Assembly: GCF_037572775.1 (NCBI RefSeq)
Contig: NZ_JBBHKA010000001.1
Coordinates: 62,001-126,000 of the forward strand
Reading direction: 5' to 3'
From: Ramlibacter sp. PS4R-6
GTDB lineage: Bacteria > Pseudomonadota > Gammaproteobacteria > Burkholderiales > Burkholderiaceae_C
Length of the DNA: 64,000 nucleotides
Made by a program: the position numbers and the translations under genes. The notes under the pieces are model-generated. The model had not been told where the DNA came from. It made no database searches and worked only from the letters and a program-made list of their open reading frames with translations. Positions 16,883 through 25,000 of this stretch are shown here, piece after piece; positions within the stretch are counted from its first letter, which is position 1; each line of letters begins with the position of its first letter.

Positions 16883-17149
16883 TTAGCGGACGCGACCGCG
16901 GCGGAACAGGTTGACGATCGCCAGCAGGATGATGGCGCCGATCAGCGAGACCACGAACGAGCCGATGGAGAACCCGTCGTTGATGGTGCCCGTGCCCACG
17001 AGCGGGGAGATCAGCCAGCCGCCGATGAAGGCGCCGACGATACCCACGATGACGTTCAGCAGGATGCCCTGCTGGCCGTCGGTCCGCATGACCAGGCTGG
17101 CGAGCCAGCCGACGATACCCCCGACGATCAACCAGATGATGAAGTTCAT
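16883..17149 (-). CDS. GlsB/YeaQ/YmgE family stress-associated membrane protein
   Basis: 88 residues from the ATG at 17149, preceded by GGAG with an 8-base spacer. Three hydrophobic helices with the family Gly-rich pattern: MNFIIWLIVGGIVGWLASLVMR, then ILLNVIVGIVGAFIGGWL, then SFVVSLIGAIILLAIVNLFRR. Members are small inner-membrane proteins induced by general stress; biochemical function is unknown. The open frame extends 44 codons upstream, but that part lacks the family fold and a ribosome site. Confidence 0.9.
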   Translation of the reverse strand: MNFIIWLIVGGIVGWLASLVMRTDGQQGILLNVIVGIVGAFIGGWLISPLVGTGTINDGFSIGSFVVSLIGAIILLAIVNLFRRGRVR

Positions 17150-17535
17150 GTTGCTAACTCCTATGCCGCGAACGGCTGTTGTTGACAGCGGGCCGGCCCT
17201 CTTTGGTCCGACCACCTCCCGCCGCTTAGGACGGCCGGTGAACGCAATATGGAATGGGGGGTGGGGCCGCAGCGTAGTCACCCCTCAAGGCTCAGCGTGC
17301 GCGCCCGGCGCATGGCGGCGTCGGACGGCCCTTACCGCAAGGACGGGCTGAGCGCCCACTTCCGGCATGGCGCGAACTGCGTCACGACCCGCCGCGTCGT
17401 CCTGCGCCTGCAAGCGGGAGTCCTACGGTTGCGGTCGCCGTGCGCCGCCGCCGATGCGGTGCGTCTTCCGTCATGGCCGGGCTGCCCCGTGCGCCAGACT
17501 GCTTGCATCGAAGAAATGCATCGCAGGAGCACACG
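17150..17535. other. 386-base non-coding region between glsB and a secreted protein gene
   Basis: Divergent upstream regions of two genes. Open frames here have poor composition and no ribosome sites, so I call none. It contains a weak copy of the recurrent palindrome (GTCGG-N6-CTTAC at 17320-17335), a lone TCCTAC at 17421, and GCATCG twice in direct orientation, 13 bases apart, just upstream of the ribosome site of the gene at 17536. Confidence 0.5.
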
Positions 17536-18012
17536 ATGAGAAAACAGGACAAGCGGTTCTCGCGCAAAAGCCTCGCCTCTTTCGGCGCGGCGGCGCTCCT
17601 GGCCTTGACGGCCGCGGTGGCGCAGGTCGCGGTGGCCCAGGGCGGCACGCAGCTCGATACCAGCGGCAACTACCGCAGCGAGATTCACGCGTGCATGCAG
17701 GGCCAGACCGGCCAGGCCCAGGCCGACTGCCTGAAGGAAGCGCGCAACGCGCAAGCCGACAAGCAGCGCGGCGTGCTCGATGCGGGCACGAATTACCAGG
17801 CCAACGCGCGTGCGCGCTGCGGCGTGCTGACCGGCGAAGACCGCGCGGCATGCGAGGCCCGGATGATGGGGTACGGGACGGTGTCCGGGAGCGTGGCCGG
17901 CGGCGGCGTGATCCGCGAAGTGGAAACGGTCGTCATGCCCCCCGGCCAGGGCTCGATCACGGTGGACGCCAAGACGTCCGACCCGGTCGTGCTGGTGCCG
18001 GTGCAGAAGTAA
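17536..18012 (+). CDS. periplasmic hypothetical protein with conserved Cys pairs
   Basis: 158 residues; CAGGAG lies 6 bases before the ATG. Signal peptide with a basic start (MRKQDKRFSRKSLASFG) and cleavage near VAVAQG-G. The mature part has a four-Cys core: HACMQGQTGQAQADCLKEARNAQ and ARCGVLTGEDRAACEARMMGYG, probably two disulfides in helical hairpins. The C-terminus has a Gly/Val-rich tail and a PPGQGSITVDAK strand. I recognise it only as a type found in Comamonadaceae without a named function. It is closed by a textbook terminator, so it is monocistronic. Confidence 0.8.
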   Translation: MRKQDKRFSRKSLASFGAAALLALTAAVAQVAVAQGGTQLDTSGNYRSEIHACMQGQTGQAQADCLKEARNAQADKQRGVLDAGTNYQANARARCGVLTGEDRAACEARMMGYGTVSGSVAGGGVIREVETVVMPPGQGSITVDAKTSDPVVLVPVQK

Positions 18013-18044
18013 GAACACCACACGAAGGACATCAGGGAGAGATT

Positions 18045-18067
18045 GCGGGCTTCGGCCCGCTTTTTTT
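18045..18067 (+). terminator. Rho-independent terminator
   Basis: Six-base-pair GC stem GCGGGC/GCCCGC with a stable TTCG tetraloop, followed by seven T. It lies 33 bases after the stop of the Cys-rich periplasmic protein. Confidence 0.93.
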
Positions 18068-18229
18068 GCGCGCCGTATCCGGGGCTTCTTTGTTGCGGGC
18101 TGTGTCACCCGTAAGCAGGCGGCATGCGAAAGCGCATTGCGCGTCCTCCCGGCAACACTTGCTGACGAGCCACCCGTGCATTGCTCACACCATCGCTGCC
18201 TCAGCAACAAGCATTTGGAAGGATCGCGA

Positions 18230-19423
18230 ATGGCATCGGGCAAGCTGCAATGGATCGGCCTGGGGGTGTGGAGCAGCGTCGTCGCAGCGGCGATGGTCGC
18301 GTGCGGCGGGGGCGGCGGTTCGCCCTCGAATGCCGAAGCCACCATGCGATTCGCGATCACCGACGCACCGGCATGCGGCTACGACCATGTGTGGGTCACG
18401 GTCGAGAAGGTGCGCGTGCACACCAGCGGCAGCGCCGCGGACGCCGATGCCGGGTGGACGGAACTGGCGGTCACGCCGGCGCGGCGCGTCGACCTGCTCA
18501 CGCTGACGAACGGCGTGCTCGAGGAGCTGGGGTCGACACCGCTCGCCCCCGGGCACTACTCACAGGTGCGGCTCGTGCTTGCCGCCAACACCGCCGGCGC
18601 GGCGACGCCCGCGAACGCGGTCCAGCCGACGGGCGGCGCCGTGGTGCCGCTGTCGACCCCGAGCGGCCAGCAAAGCGGCCTGAAGCTGCAAGCCAACGTC
18701 GACGTCGCGGCGGGCCAGATGGCCGACCTGGTGCTCGACTTCGACGCCTGCCGTTCCGTGGTGAAGGCCGGCAACTCCGGCCAGTACAACCTCAAGCCCG
18801 TGGTGTCCGTGGTGCCGCGCATCGGCAGCGCGATCCAGGGTTCGCTCGCCACCTCCCTGGTGCCCGCCGCCACGACGATCTCCGCGCAGCAGAACGGCGT
18901 GACGGTGCGCTCCACCGCGCCCGACGCCGCGGGCAACTTCAGCCTGCCGTTCCTGCAGGCGGGCACATACACGCTGGTGATCACATCCGATGCGCACGCC
19001 ACCGGCGTCATCGCCAACGTCCCCGCAGGCAGCACGAACACCGTGCTGAGCACCACGCCCATCACGCTGCCCACCTCGGCCATGGCCAACGTGTCCGGCA
19101 CAGTGACGGCGACTTCCGGGACGCCGGCCACGACGTCACCGGTGACCGACGCGACGCTGCGCGCCACGCAGTCGCTGACCGGCGGCCCGGTGATCGAAGT
19201 GGCGCGCCAGAACGCCGATGCGACGACCGGGGGCTACGTCCTGCGCCTGCCGATGGCGGCTCCGGTGAAGGCGACCTTCGGCGGAACGACCCTCACGTTC
19301 GCGGCCGACGCCGCCGTCGCGGGCAAGTACTCGATCGAAAGCACCGCGCCCGGGCGCGCAACGGTGGTCAAGCCCGCCGACGTCAGCACATCCGGTGCGG
19401 TGACGGTGGACTTCGCCTACTGA
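18230..19423 (+). CDS. DUF4382 domain lipoprotein
   Basis: 397 residues. The ATG at 18230 follows GGAAGGA by 7 bases. The signal ends in VVAAAMVAC-GGGGGSP, a lipobox, so it is probably an outer-membrane or periplasmic lipoprotein. Residues about 35-200 match DUF4382 (MRFAITDAPACGYDHVWVTVEKVRVH, then PARRVDLLTLTNGVLEELG, PLAPGHYSQVRLVL and a late VLDFDACRSVV). The rest is Thr/Ala-rich beta-sandwich material with carboxypeptidase-regulatory-like repeats (DAAGNFSLPFLQAGTYTLVI). Function unknown. Confidence 0.85.
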   Translation: MASGKLQWIGLGVWSSVVAAAMVACGGGGGSPSNAEATMRFAITDAPACGYDHVWVTVEKVRVHTSGSAADADAGWTELAVTPARRVDLLTLTNGVLEELGSTPLAPGHYSQVRLVLAANTAGAATPANAVQPTGGAVVPLSTPSGQQSGLKLQANVDVAAGQMADLVLDFDACRSVVKAGNSGQYNLKPVVSVVPRIGSAIQGSLATSLVPAATTISAQQNGVTVRSTAPDAAGNFSLPFLQAGTYTLVITSDAHATGVIANVPAGSTNTVLSTTPITLPTSAMANVSGTVTATSGTPATTSPVTDATLRATQSLTGGPVIEVARQNADATTGGYVLRLPMAAPVKATFGGTTLTFAADAAVAGKYSIESTAPGRATVVKPADVSTSGAVTVDFAY

Positions 19424-19504
19424 TCGGCTGCCGCGCACATGCGGCCCTGTCCTACAGACCGTCCAGCACAGCGCTATACGCTAGTGCCCGCGAAGGAGAT
19501 GCTC

Positions 19505-19732
19505 ATGGTGGACAGTGACGGCCCGGTCAAGGGCGATGAAAGCGGAAAAGCGCGGCAGGGCCCGCGCACCGAAGTGACCTGGGAAGGCGGCTCCGGCCGG
19601 CAGCCCTACGGCAACCAGGGCCCGGAAGAAGCCGCGGCTCCCGACGGCGGCACGCATGTGGCCGAGGGGAACCGCGGCGAGCTGTCGGGGCGCAACCTCG
19701 AGCAGCTCGAAGAGGCCCGGCGCAAGCCGTGA
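19505..19732 (+). CDS. small hydrophilic hypothetical protein
   Basis: 75 residues, charged and Gly/Pro-rich (MVDSDGPVKGDESGKARQGP ...), predicted to be largely disordered. I chose the ATG at 19505 because AAGGAG at 19493-19498 is then properly spaced; the ATG at 19499 would overlap that site. No recognised family. Composition resembles small stress-related proteins next to which it sits. Confidence 0.6.
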   Translation: MVDSDGPVKGDESGKARQGPRTEVTWEGGSGRQPYGNQGPEEAAAPDGGTHVAEGNRGELSGRNLEQLEEARRKP

Positions 19733-19752
19733 CCTCGCGGGGGGTCGGTGCG

Positions 19753-19827
19753 TCAGATCACGTGAAACAGCATCAGCAGGATCACGAGGGTCAGCGGCAC
19801 GCCCAGAAGCCAGAGGATGACAGGCAT
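19753..19827 (-). CDS. 24-residue single-pass membrane micropeptide
   Basis: The ATG at 19827 is preceded on the minus strand by CCGGAG with a good spacer. The product is 24 residues, almost wholly one transmembrane helix: MPVILWLLGVPLTL, then VILLMLFHVI. Too short for ordinary gene calls, but the ribosome site, the clean hydrophobic design and the stop 26 bases from the preceding gene argue that it is real. Comparable very short hydrophobic proteins occur beside stress genes in this group. Function unknown. Confidence 0.55.
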   Translation of the reverse strand: MPVILWLLGVPLTLVILLMLFHVI

Positions 19828-19953
19828 TTTTGAACTCCGGTAAGTTGACGATGTTCCAAGGCTAGGACCCGCGCGGCGCATGCCCTGAGCGAACTCGCGC
19901 CCAATTCCGGTAGGCCCGGGGCTGACAGCCGCGCAGGGACCGCCGCGCACCGC

Positions 19954-19978
19954 TGTCGGAACGCGCCCGCGTCCGACA
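19954..19978. promoter_or_regulatory. inverted repeat TGTCGGA-N11-TCCGACA, candidate operator
   Basis: Perfect 7-base arms with an 11-base spacer, in the divergent region between the micropeptide (start 19827) and the glycosyltransferase (start 20034). The half-site GTCGG is close to the GTAGG half-site seen elsewhere, but the spacing differs. Confidence 0.35.
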
Positions 19979-20033
19979 CACGCGCTCCCGCCGGGGCTTC
20001 CAAAATGGCAGCCGCCCCGCACCGAACGCACGA

Positions 20034-21245
20034 ATGCCCGTCCTCCAATCCCTGGTCGTCTTCTCCCATCGCCGCTGGAGCGGCTTCTACCAGCGGCCGC
20101 AGCACCTGCTGACGCGCCTGGCCCGGCGCTGGCCCGTCGTGTACGTCGAGGAACCCGTGCCGGGCAGCGACGCCGACCGGCTCGAGGTGTTCGAGCCCGC
20201 CGCCGGCGTGCAGGTATGGCGGCCTCACGTGACCGGCGCCGCCGAAGGCTTCCACGACGAGCACCTGCCCGTGCTGAAGCAGCTCGTCGCAGACGCGGTG
20301 CGCGAACGCGGCATCCGCGACGCGTGGCTCTGGTTCTACACGCCCATGGCACTGCCGCTGGCGGGCGAGCTGCGGCCGCGCGGCATCGTCTACGACTGCA
20401 TGGACGAGCTCTCGCACCTGCGCGACGCGCCGGGGCAGCTGGTGCAGCGCGAGAACGCGCTCTTCAAGGTGGCCGACCTGGTGTTCACCGGCGGGCCCAG
20501 CATCCACAAGGCCAAGCGCAGCCGCCACCCCGACGTGCATTGCTTCCCCGGCAGCGTCGACGCGGCGCACTTCGAGCGCATCGGGGGCGAGCACCCGCTG
20601 CACGCCGACATCCCGCGCCCGCGCATCGGCTACAGCGGCGTGATCGACCGGCGCATCAACCTCGTCCTGCTCGATGCCATCGCGAAGGCGCGCCCCGAAT
20701 GGAACTTCGTCATGGTCGGGCCGCTGGCGGGGATCGACGCCGCGGCGCTGCCGCGCCCCGACAACATCCACTGGCTGGGCCCGCAAAGCTGGGACGACCT
20801 GCCCAAGTTCATCAAGGGCTGGGACGTGTGCCTGATGCCCTTCGCGCTCAATGAGGCGACGCGCAGCATCAGCCCCAACAAGACGCTGGAGTACATGGCG
20901 TGCGGACGGCCGGCGGTGAGCACGTCCATCCGCGACATCGTCGAGCCCTACGGCCACGTGCTGCGCATCGCCGACACGCCCGAAGGCTTCATCGCCGATA
21001 TCGAGATGCTGCTGGCCCGCCCGCGCGAGGAGCAGGAGCGGCATGCGCGCGAGCTGAAGGCGATCGCGGCGCGCACGTCGTGGGACGGCACCGCCGGTGC
21101 GATCGCGGAACTGATCGCGCAGGCCGACGAATTGGTCGGCGCAGGCGCGCAGATCGCCACTCCGCAGTCCCGGCCCATCGACATGCCGGCCATGCCGCTG
21201 CCGCGCGTCGACTCGGGCGCGCAACGCGCGGCCGCAGCAGGCTGA
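20034..21245 (+). CDS. glycosyltransferase, GT-B fold (family 4-like)
   Basis: 403 residues. The N-terminus has the SHRRWSGFYQRPQHLLTRLARR signature of a subgroup of bacterial family-1/4 glycosyltransferases. The C-terminal donor-sugar half is recognisable by RPRIGYSGVIDRRINLVLL, NIHWLGPQSWDDLPKFIKGWDVCLMPF and the acidic segment SISPNKTLEYMACGRPAVST. Cytosolic or membrane-associated; acceptor and sugar cannot be assigned. No clear ribosome site before the ATG at 20034. The next gene starts 49 bases later. Confidence 0.87.
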   Translation: MPVLQSLVVFSHRRWSGFYQRPQHLLTRLARRWPVVYVEEPVPGSDADRLEVFEPAAGVQVWRPHVTGAAEGFHDEHLPVLKQLVADAVRERGIRDAWLWFYTPMALPLAGELRPRGIVYDCMDELSHLRDAPGQLVQRENALFKVADLVFTGGPSIHKAKRSRHPDVHCFPGSVDAAHFERIGGEHPLHADIPRPRIGYSGVIDRRINLVLLDAIAKARPEWNFVMVGPLAGIDAAALPRPDNIHWLGPQSWDDLPKFIKGWDVCLMPFALNEATRSISPNKTLEYMACGRPAVSTSIRDIVEPYGHVLRIADTPEGFIADIEMLLARPREEQERHARELKAIAARTSWDGTAGAIAELIAQADELVGAGAQIATPQSRPIDMPAMPLPRVDSGAQRAAAAG

Positions 21246-21294
21246 ACACTGCCCCGGCTTGCCGCGGGCCCGCGGTGTGCATTACCGTTGCGGG

Positions 21295-21969
21295 ATGCAC
21301 ACCCTGGACAACGTCTTCTGGCACGCGCTCACCGGCGAGCAGGCGCACTTCGCGGCCGGTGGGGACCGTGCGAAGCGCTATGCGCGCGGCTTCTCGCCGC
21401 TGCTGGGATTCCCCGACCTCGCATCACCGGATTTCGACGCCGTGGCGCCGCACTGCGACAGCGGCGAGCGGTTTTATGTGGGCGGTTGGACCGGCCCGGC
21501 GCCGCAAGGCTGGCGCATCGACATCGAATCGGCGATGTGCCAGATGGTGTGGAACGCGCCGGCGCCGCCTGCTGACGTGCGCGGCCGGGCGCAGCGCCTG
21601 GGCCCCGAACATCACGCCGCGATGCACGAGCTCGCGATCCTCACCAACCCCGGGCCCTTCGGCCCGCGCACGCCGCAGCTCGGTGACTACTGGGGCGTGT
21701 TCGAAGGCCGGCGCCTTGCCGCGATGACGGGCGAGCGCGCGCATGCGGGGGAGTTCCGCGAAGTGAGCGGCGTGTGCACGCACCCCGACTTCCGCGGCCG
21801 CGGCTGGGCGCGCGACCTGGTGGCGATCGTCGTGCGCGACCAGCTCGCGCGCGGGCAGGTGCCTTTCCTGCACGTGATGAAGGCCAACGAAAGCGCGCGG
21901 GCGCTGTACCGCAAGATGGGTTTCGCCGAGCGGCTGGAACAGCCGGTGCGCGTGGTGACGAAGCTGTAG
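21295..21969 (+). CDS. GNAT family N-acetyltransferase
   Basis: 224 residues from the ATG at 21295 (MHTLDNVFWHALTGEQ). The N-terminal 100 residues are a variable region; the GNAT core follows with HELAILTNPGPFGPRT, the acetyl-CoA loop CTHPDFRGRGWARDLV (pattern RxxGxG/A, here RGRGWA) and KANESARALYRKMGFAERL. The substrate is unknown. It ends one base before tRNA-Ser on the other strand. Confidence 0.83.
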   Translation: MHTLDNVFWHALTGEQAHFAAGGDRAKRYARGFSPLLGFPDLASPDFDAVAPHCDSGERFYVGGWTGPAPQGWRIDIESAMCQMVWNAPAPPADVRGRAQRLGPEHHAAMHELAILTNPGPFGPRTPQLGDYWGVFEGRRLAAMTGERAHAGEFREVSGVCTHPDFRGRGWARDLVAIVVRDQLARGQVPFLHVMKANESARALYRKMGFAERLEQPVRVVTKL

Positions 21970-21970
21970 C

Positions 21971-22058
21971 TGGCGGAAGCGGTGAGATTCGAACTCACGA
22001 ACGGTTGCCCGTTGCCGGTTTTCAAGACCGGTGCAATCGACCACTCTGCCACGCTTCC
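21971..22058 (-). tRNA. tRNA-Ser (UGA)
   Basis: 88 bases including an encoded CCA end. The acceptor stem GGAAGCG/CGCTTCC pairs fully; the anticodon loop reads CTTGAAA with anticodon TGA; a long class II variable arm (GGTTGCCCGTT region) and the T-loop GTTCGAATC are present. 27 bases separate it from the downstream end of the NAD-GDH gene on the same strand. Confidence 0.97.
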
Positions 22059-22085
22059 GGTGCGCGGCAATTCTACGCCCGGGCC

Positions 22086-25000
22086 CTAGTCGACCAGGTT
22101 GCGCAGCTCGCGCAGCGCCACTGAGAACATCGCCAGGTCGGGCGCGGTGAGCTCGCCGAGTTCGCCCACCAGGCGCCGCGCACGCGCGAAGGCCATTGGG
22201 TTGCGCTTTTCCCAGCCTTCCAGCTTGTCGGCGGCGCTGCCGCTGCCGCCCTTGGCCGCGTCGAGCGCGATGGAGCGGTGCAGGTCCGCCAGGTCGTCGG
22301 CCAGCGCGATCTTCGCCAGCGACTGCCAGTGGCTGTCGGCCGGTAGCAGCTCGATCTGCTGGCGCAGCGTCTCCAGGCCCAGGCGCTCGCCCACGCCGAA
22401 GTGCACGTCGGCCGTGACCTCGAGTGAGCTGCCCGCGCCCTCGCTGATCTCGGCCACGTCGAGCGCGCTGTACAGGCGCTCGGCGCTGCCCACGTGCTGC
22501 GCGAGTTTCGCCGGGACGCCGGCACTCGTCCACGCGGCCACCTTGGGCAGGTTCGCCGCCTCGGGCGCCAGGCGCTTCTCGAGCGCGGCCACCGACGGCG
22601 CCAAGCGTTGCACGACCTTCTCCAGCGAATCGGCGAGACGCCGCGAGCGCAGGAACCAGGTCGTGGCGCGCGTCGTCAGGCGGCGCCATTCGAGGATCAT
22701 CTGCGCCTGCGCCTCGTCGGGCACCTTGTTGTCGAGCGCCTCGATTTCCTGCCAGAGGGGGACGCTGCCGAACGATTCGCGCGTCAGCAGGTAGCCGCGC
22801 ACGACGTTCGCCGGCGTGGCGCCGGTCTGCTCGGCCAGCTGGAACACGAAGGCCGGGCCGACGCGGTTGACCATGCTGTTCAGCACGTGCGTGGCGATGA
22901 TCTCGCGCTTGAGCGGGTGCTTCTCGACGTACGCCGCGAACTTCTGTGCCAGCGCCTTCGGGAAGTAGCGTGACAAGGCCGTCGCGACCCACGGGTCCTC
23001 GGGCAGGTCGGAGGCGACGAGTTCGTCGTACAGCCACATCTTGCTGTACGCCAGCAGCACGGCCAGCTCCGGCGTCGCGAGGCCCAGGCCCTTGGCCTTG
23101 CGCTGCGCGATCTCGTCGTCGGACGGCAGGAACTCGATGCCGCGGTCCAGGCGCCCTTCCTTCTCCAGGAAGCGCATGAAGCGCTGGTGTTCGTCGATCG
23201 TCGCCGCGGCGATGCGCTTGCCGACCGACAGGGCCTGCGTCTGGAAGTAGTTGTCGCGCAGCACCAGGGCCGCGACCTCGTCGGTCATCGTCGGCAGCAG
23301 CGCGTTGCGCTGGTCGAGGGTGAGCTTGCCGTCGGACTCCACCAGTCCCAGCAGGATCTTGATGTTGACCTCATGGTCCGAGGTGTCGACGCCCGCCGAG
23401 TTGTCGATGGCGTCGGTGTAGATGCGCACGCCGGCCAGCGCCGCCTCGATGCGGCCGCGCTGCGTGAAGCCGAGGTTGCCGCCCTCGCCCACCACCTTGG
23501 CGCGTAGCTGGTTGCCGTTGACGCGCAGGCCGTCGTTGGCGCGGTCGCCCACGTCGGCGTTCGATTCCTGCGTGGACTTCACGTAGGTGCCGATGCCGCC
23601 GTTGTACAGCAGGTCCACCGGCGCTTTCAGGATCGCGGAGATCAGCTCGAGCGGCGTGAGCGCCGCCGCCTGGATGCCGAGGACCTGGCGCGCCTGCGGC
23701 GACAGCGGGATCGACTTCTCCGAGCGCGCCCAGATGCCGCCGCCTTCGGAGATCAGTTTCGTGTCGTAGTCGGCCCACGACGAGCGCGGCAGCTTGAACA
23801 TGCGCTCGCGCTCCGCGAAGGACTTCGCCGCGTCGGGGTTGGGGTCGATGAAGATGTGGCGGTGGTCGAACGCGGCGACGAGCTGGATGTGCTTCGACAG
23901 CAGCATGCCGTTGCCGAAGACGTCGCCCGACATGTCGCCGATGCCGACCACGGTGAAGTCGGTCGACTGCGTGTCGATGCCCAGCTCGCGGAAGTGGCGC
24001 TTGACGCTCTCCCACGCGCCGCGCGCCGTGATGCCCATGGCCTTGTGGTCGTAGCCGACGCTGCCGCCCGAAGCGAACGCGTCGCCCAGCCAGTGGCCGT
24101 ACTCGGCGCTCACGGCATTGGCGTAGTCGGAGAAGGTAGCCGTTCCCTTGTCGGCCGCGACCACCAGGTAGGGATCGTCGCCGTCGGCGCGCACGACGTG
24201 CGGCGGCGGCACCACCTTGCCACCGACCAGGTTGTCGGTGAGGTCGAGCAAGCCGCGCAGGTAGTCCTGGTAACAGGCGATGCCTTCGGCCATGAACGCG
24301 TCGCGGTCGCTGGCAGGCGGCGCCTTCTTCAGCACGAAGCCGCCCTTGGAGCCGACGGGCACGATCACCGTGTTCTTCACCATCTGCGCCTTCACGAGGC
24401 CCAGCACCTCGGTGCGGAAATCGTCGGGACGGTCCGACCAGCGCAGGCCGCCGCGCGCGACCTTGCCGCCGCGCAGGTGCACGCCCTCGAAACGCGGCGA
24501 GTACACGAAGATCTCGTACAGCGGCAGCGGCTTGGGCAGGCCGGGGATCTTCGCGGAGTCGAACTTGAACGACAGGAAGTGGCGGCGCACGCCGGCGGCG
24601 CCGGAATGGCCCTTGCCGGTGCGCCAGTAGTTGGTGCGCAGCGTGGCCTGCACCAGCGCCAGCAGCTGGCGCAGCACACGGTCGTCGGTGAGGTTGCTCA
24701 CCTTCTCCAGCGCCTGCTCGATGGCGCGCACCTGCGAGGCCGCGCCCTGCTCGTCACGCTTCTCGGGATCGAATCGCAGCTTGAACAGCAGCACCAGCAT
24801 GCGCGCGATGCGCGGGTAGGTGGCGAGCGTCGTCGCGATGGTGGCCTGCGACTGCGCGAAGCCGATCTGCTTGAGGTACTTGGCGTAGGCGCGCAGCACC
24901 ACCACTTCCTCGGCCGAGAGGCCGGCCAGCAGCACGAGGCGGTTGAAGTCGTCGCTCTCGACCTCGCCGCGCAGCACGCGCGCGAAGGCTTCCTCGAACA

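Noticed and set aside
17249..17539. A 96-codon plus-strand frame before the Cys-rich periplasmic gene
   Set aside because: Arg-rich translation without a ribosome site, overlapping the promoter and ribosome site of the gene at 17536.
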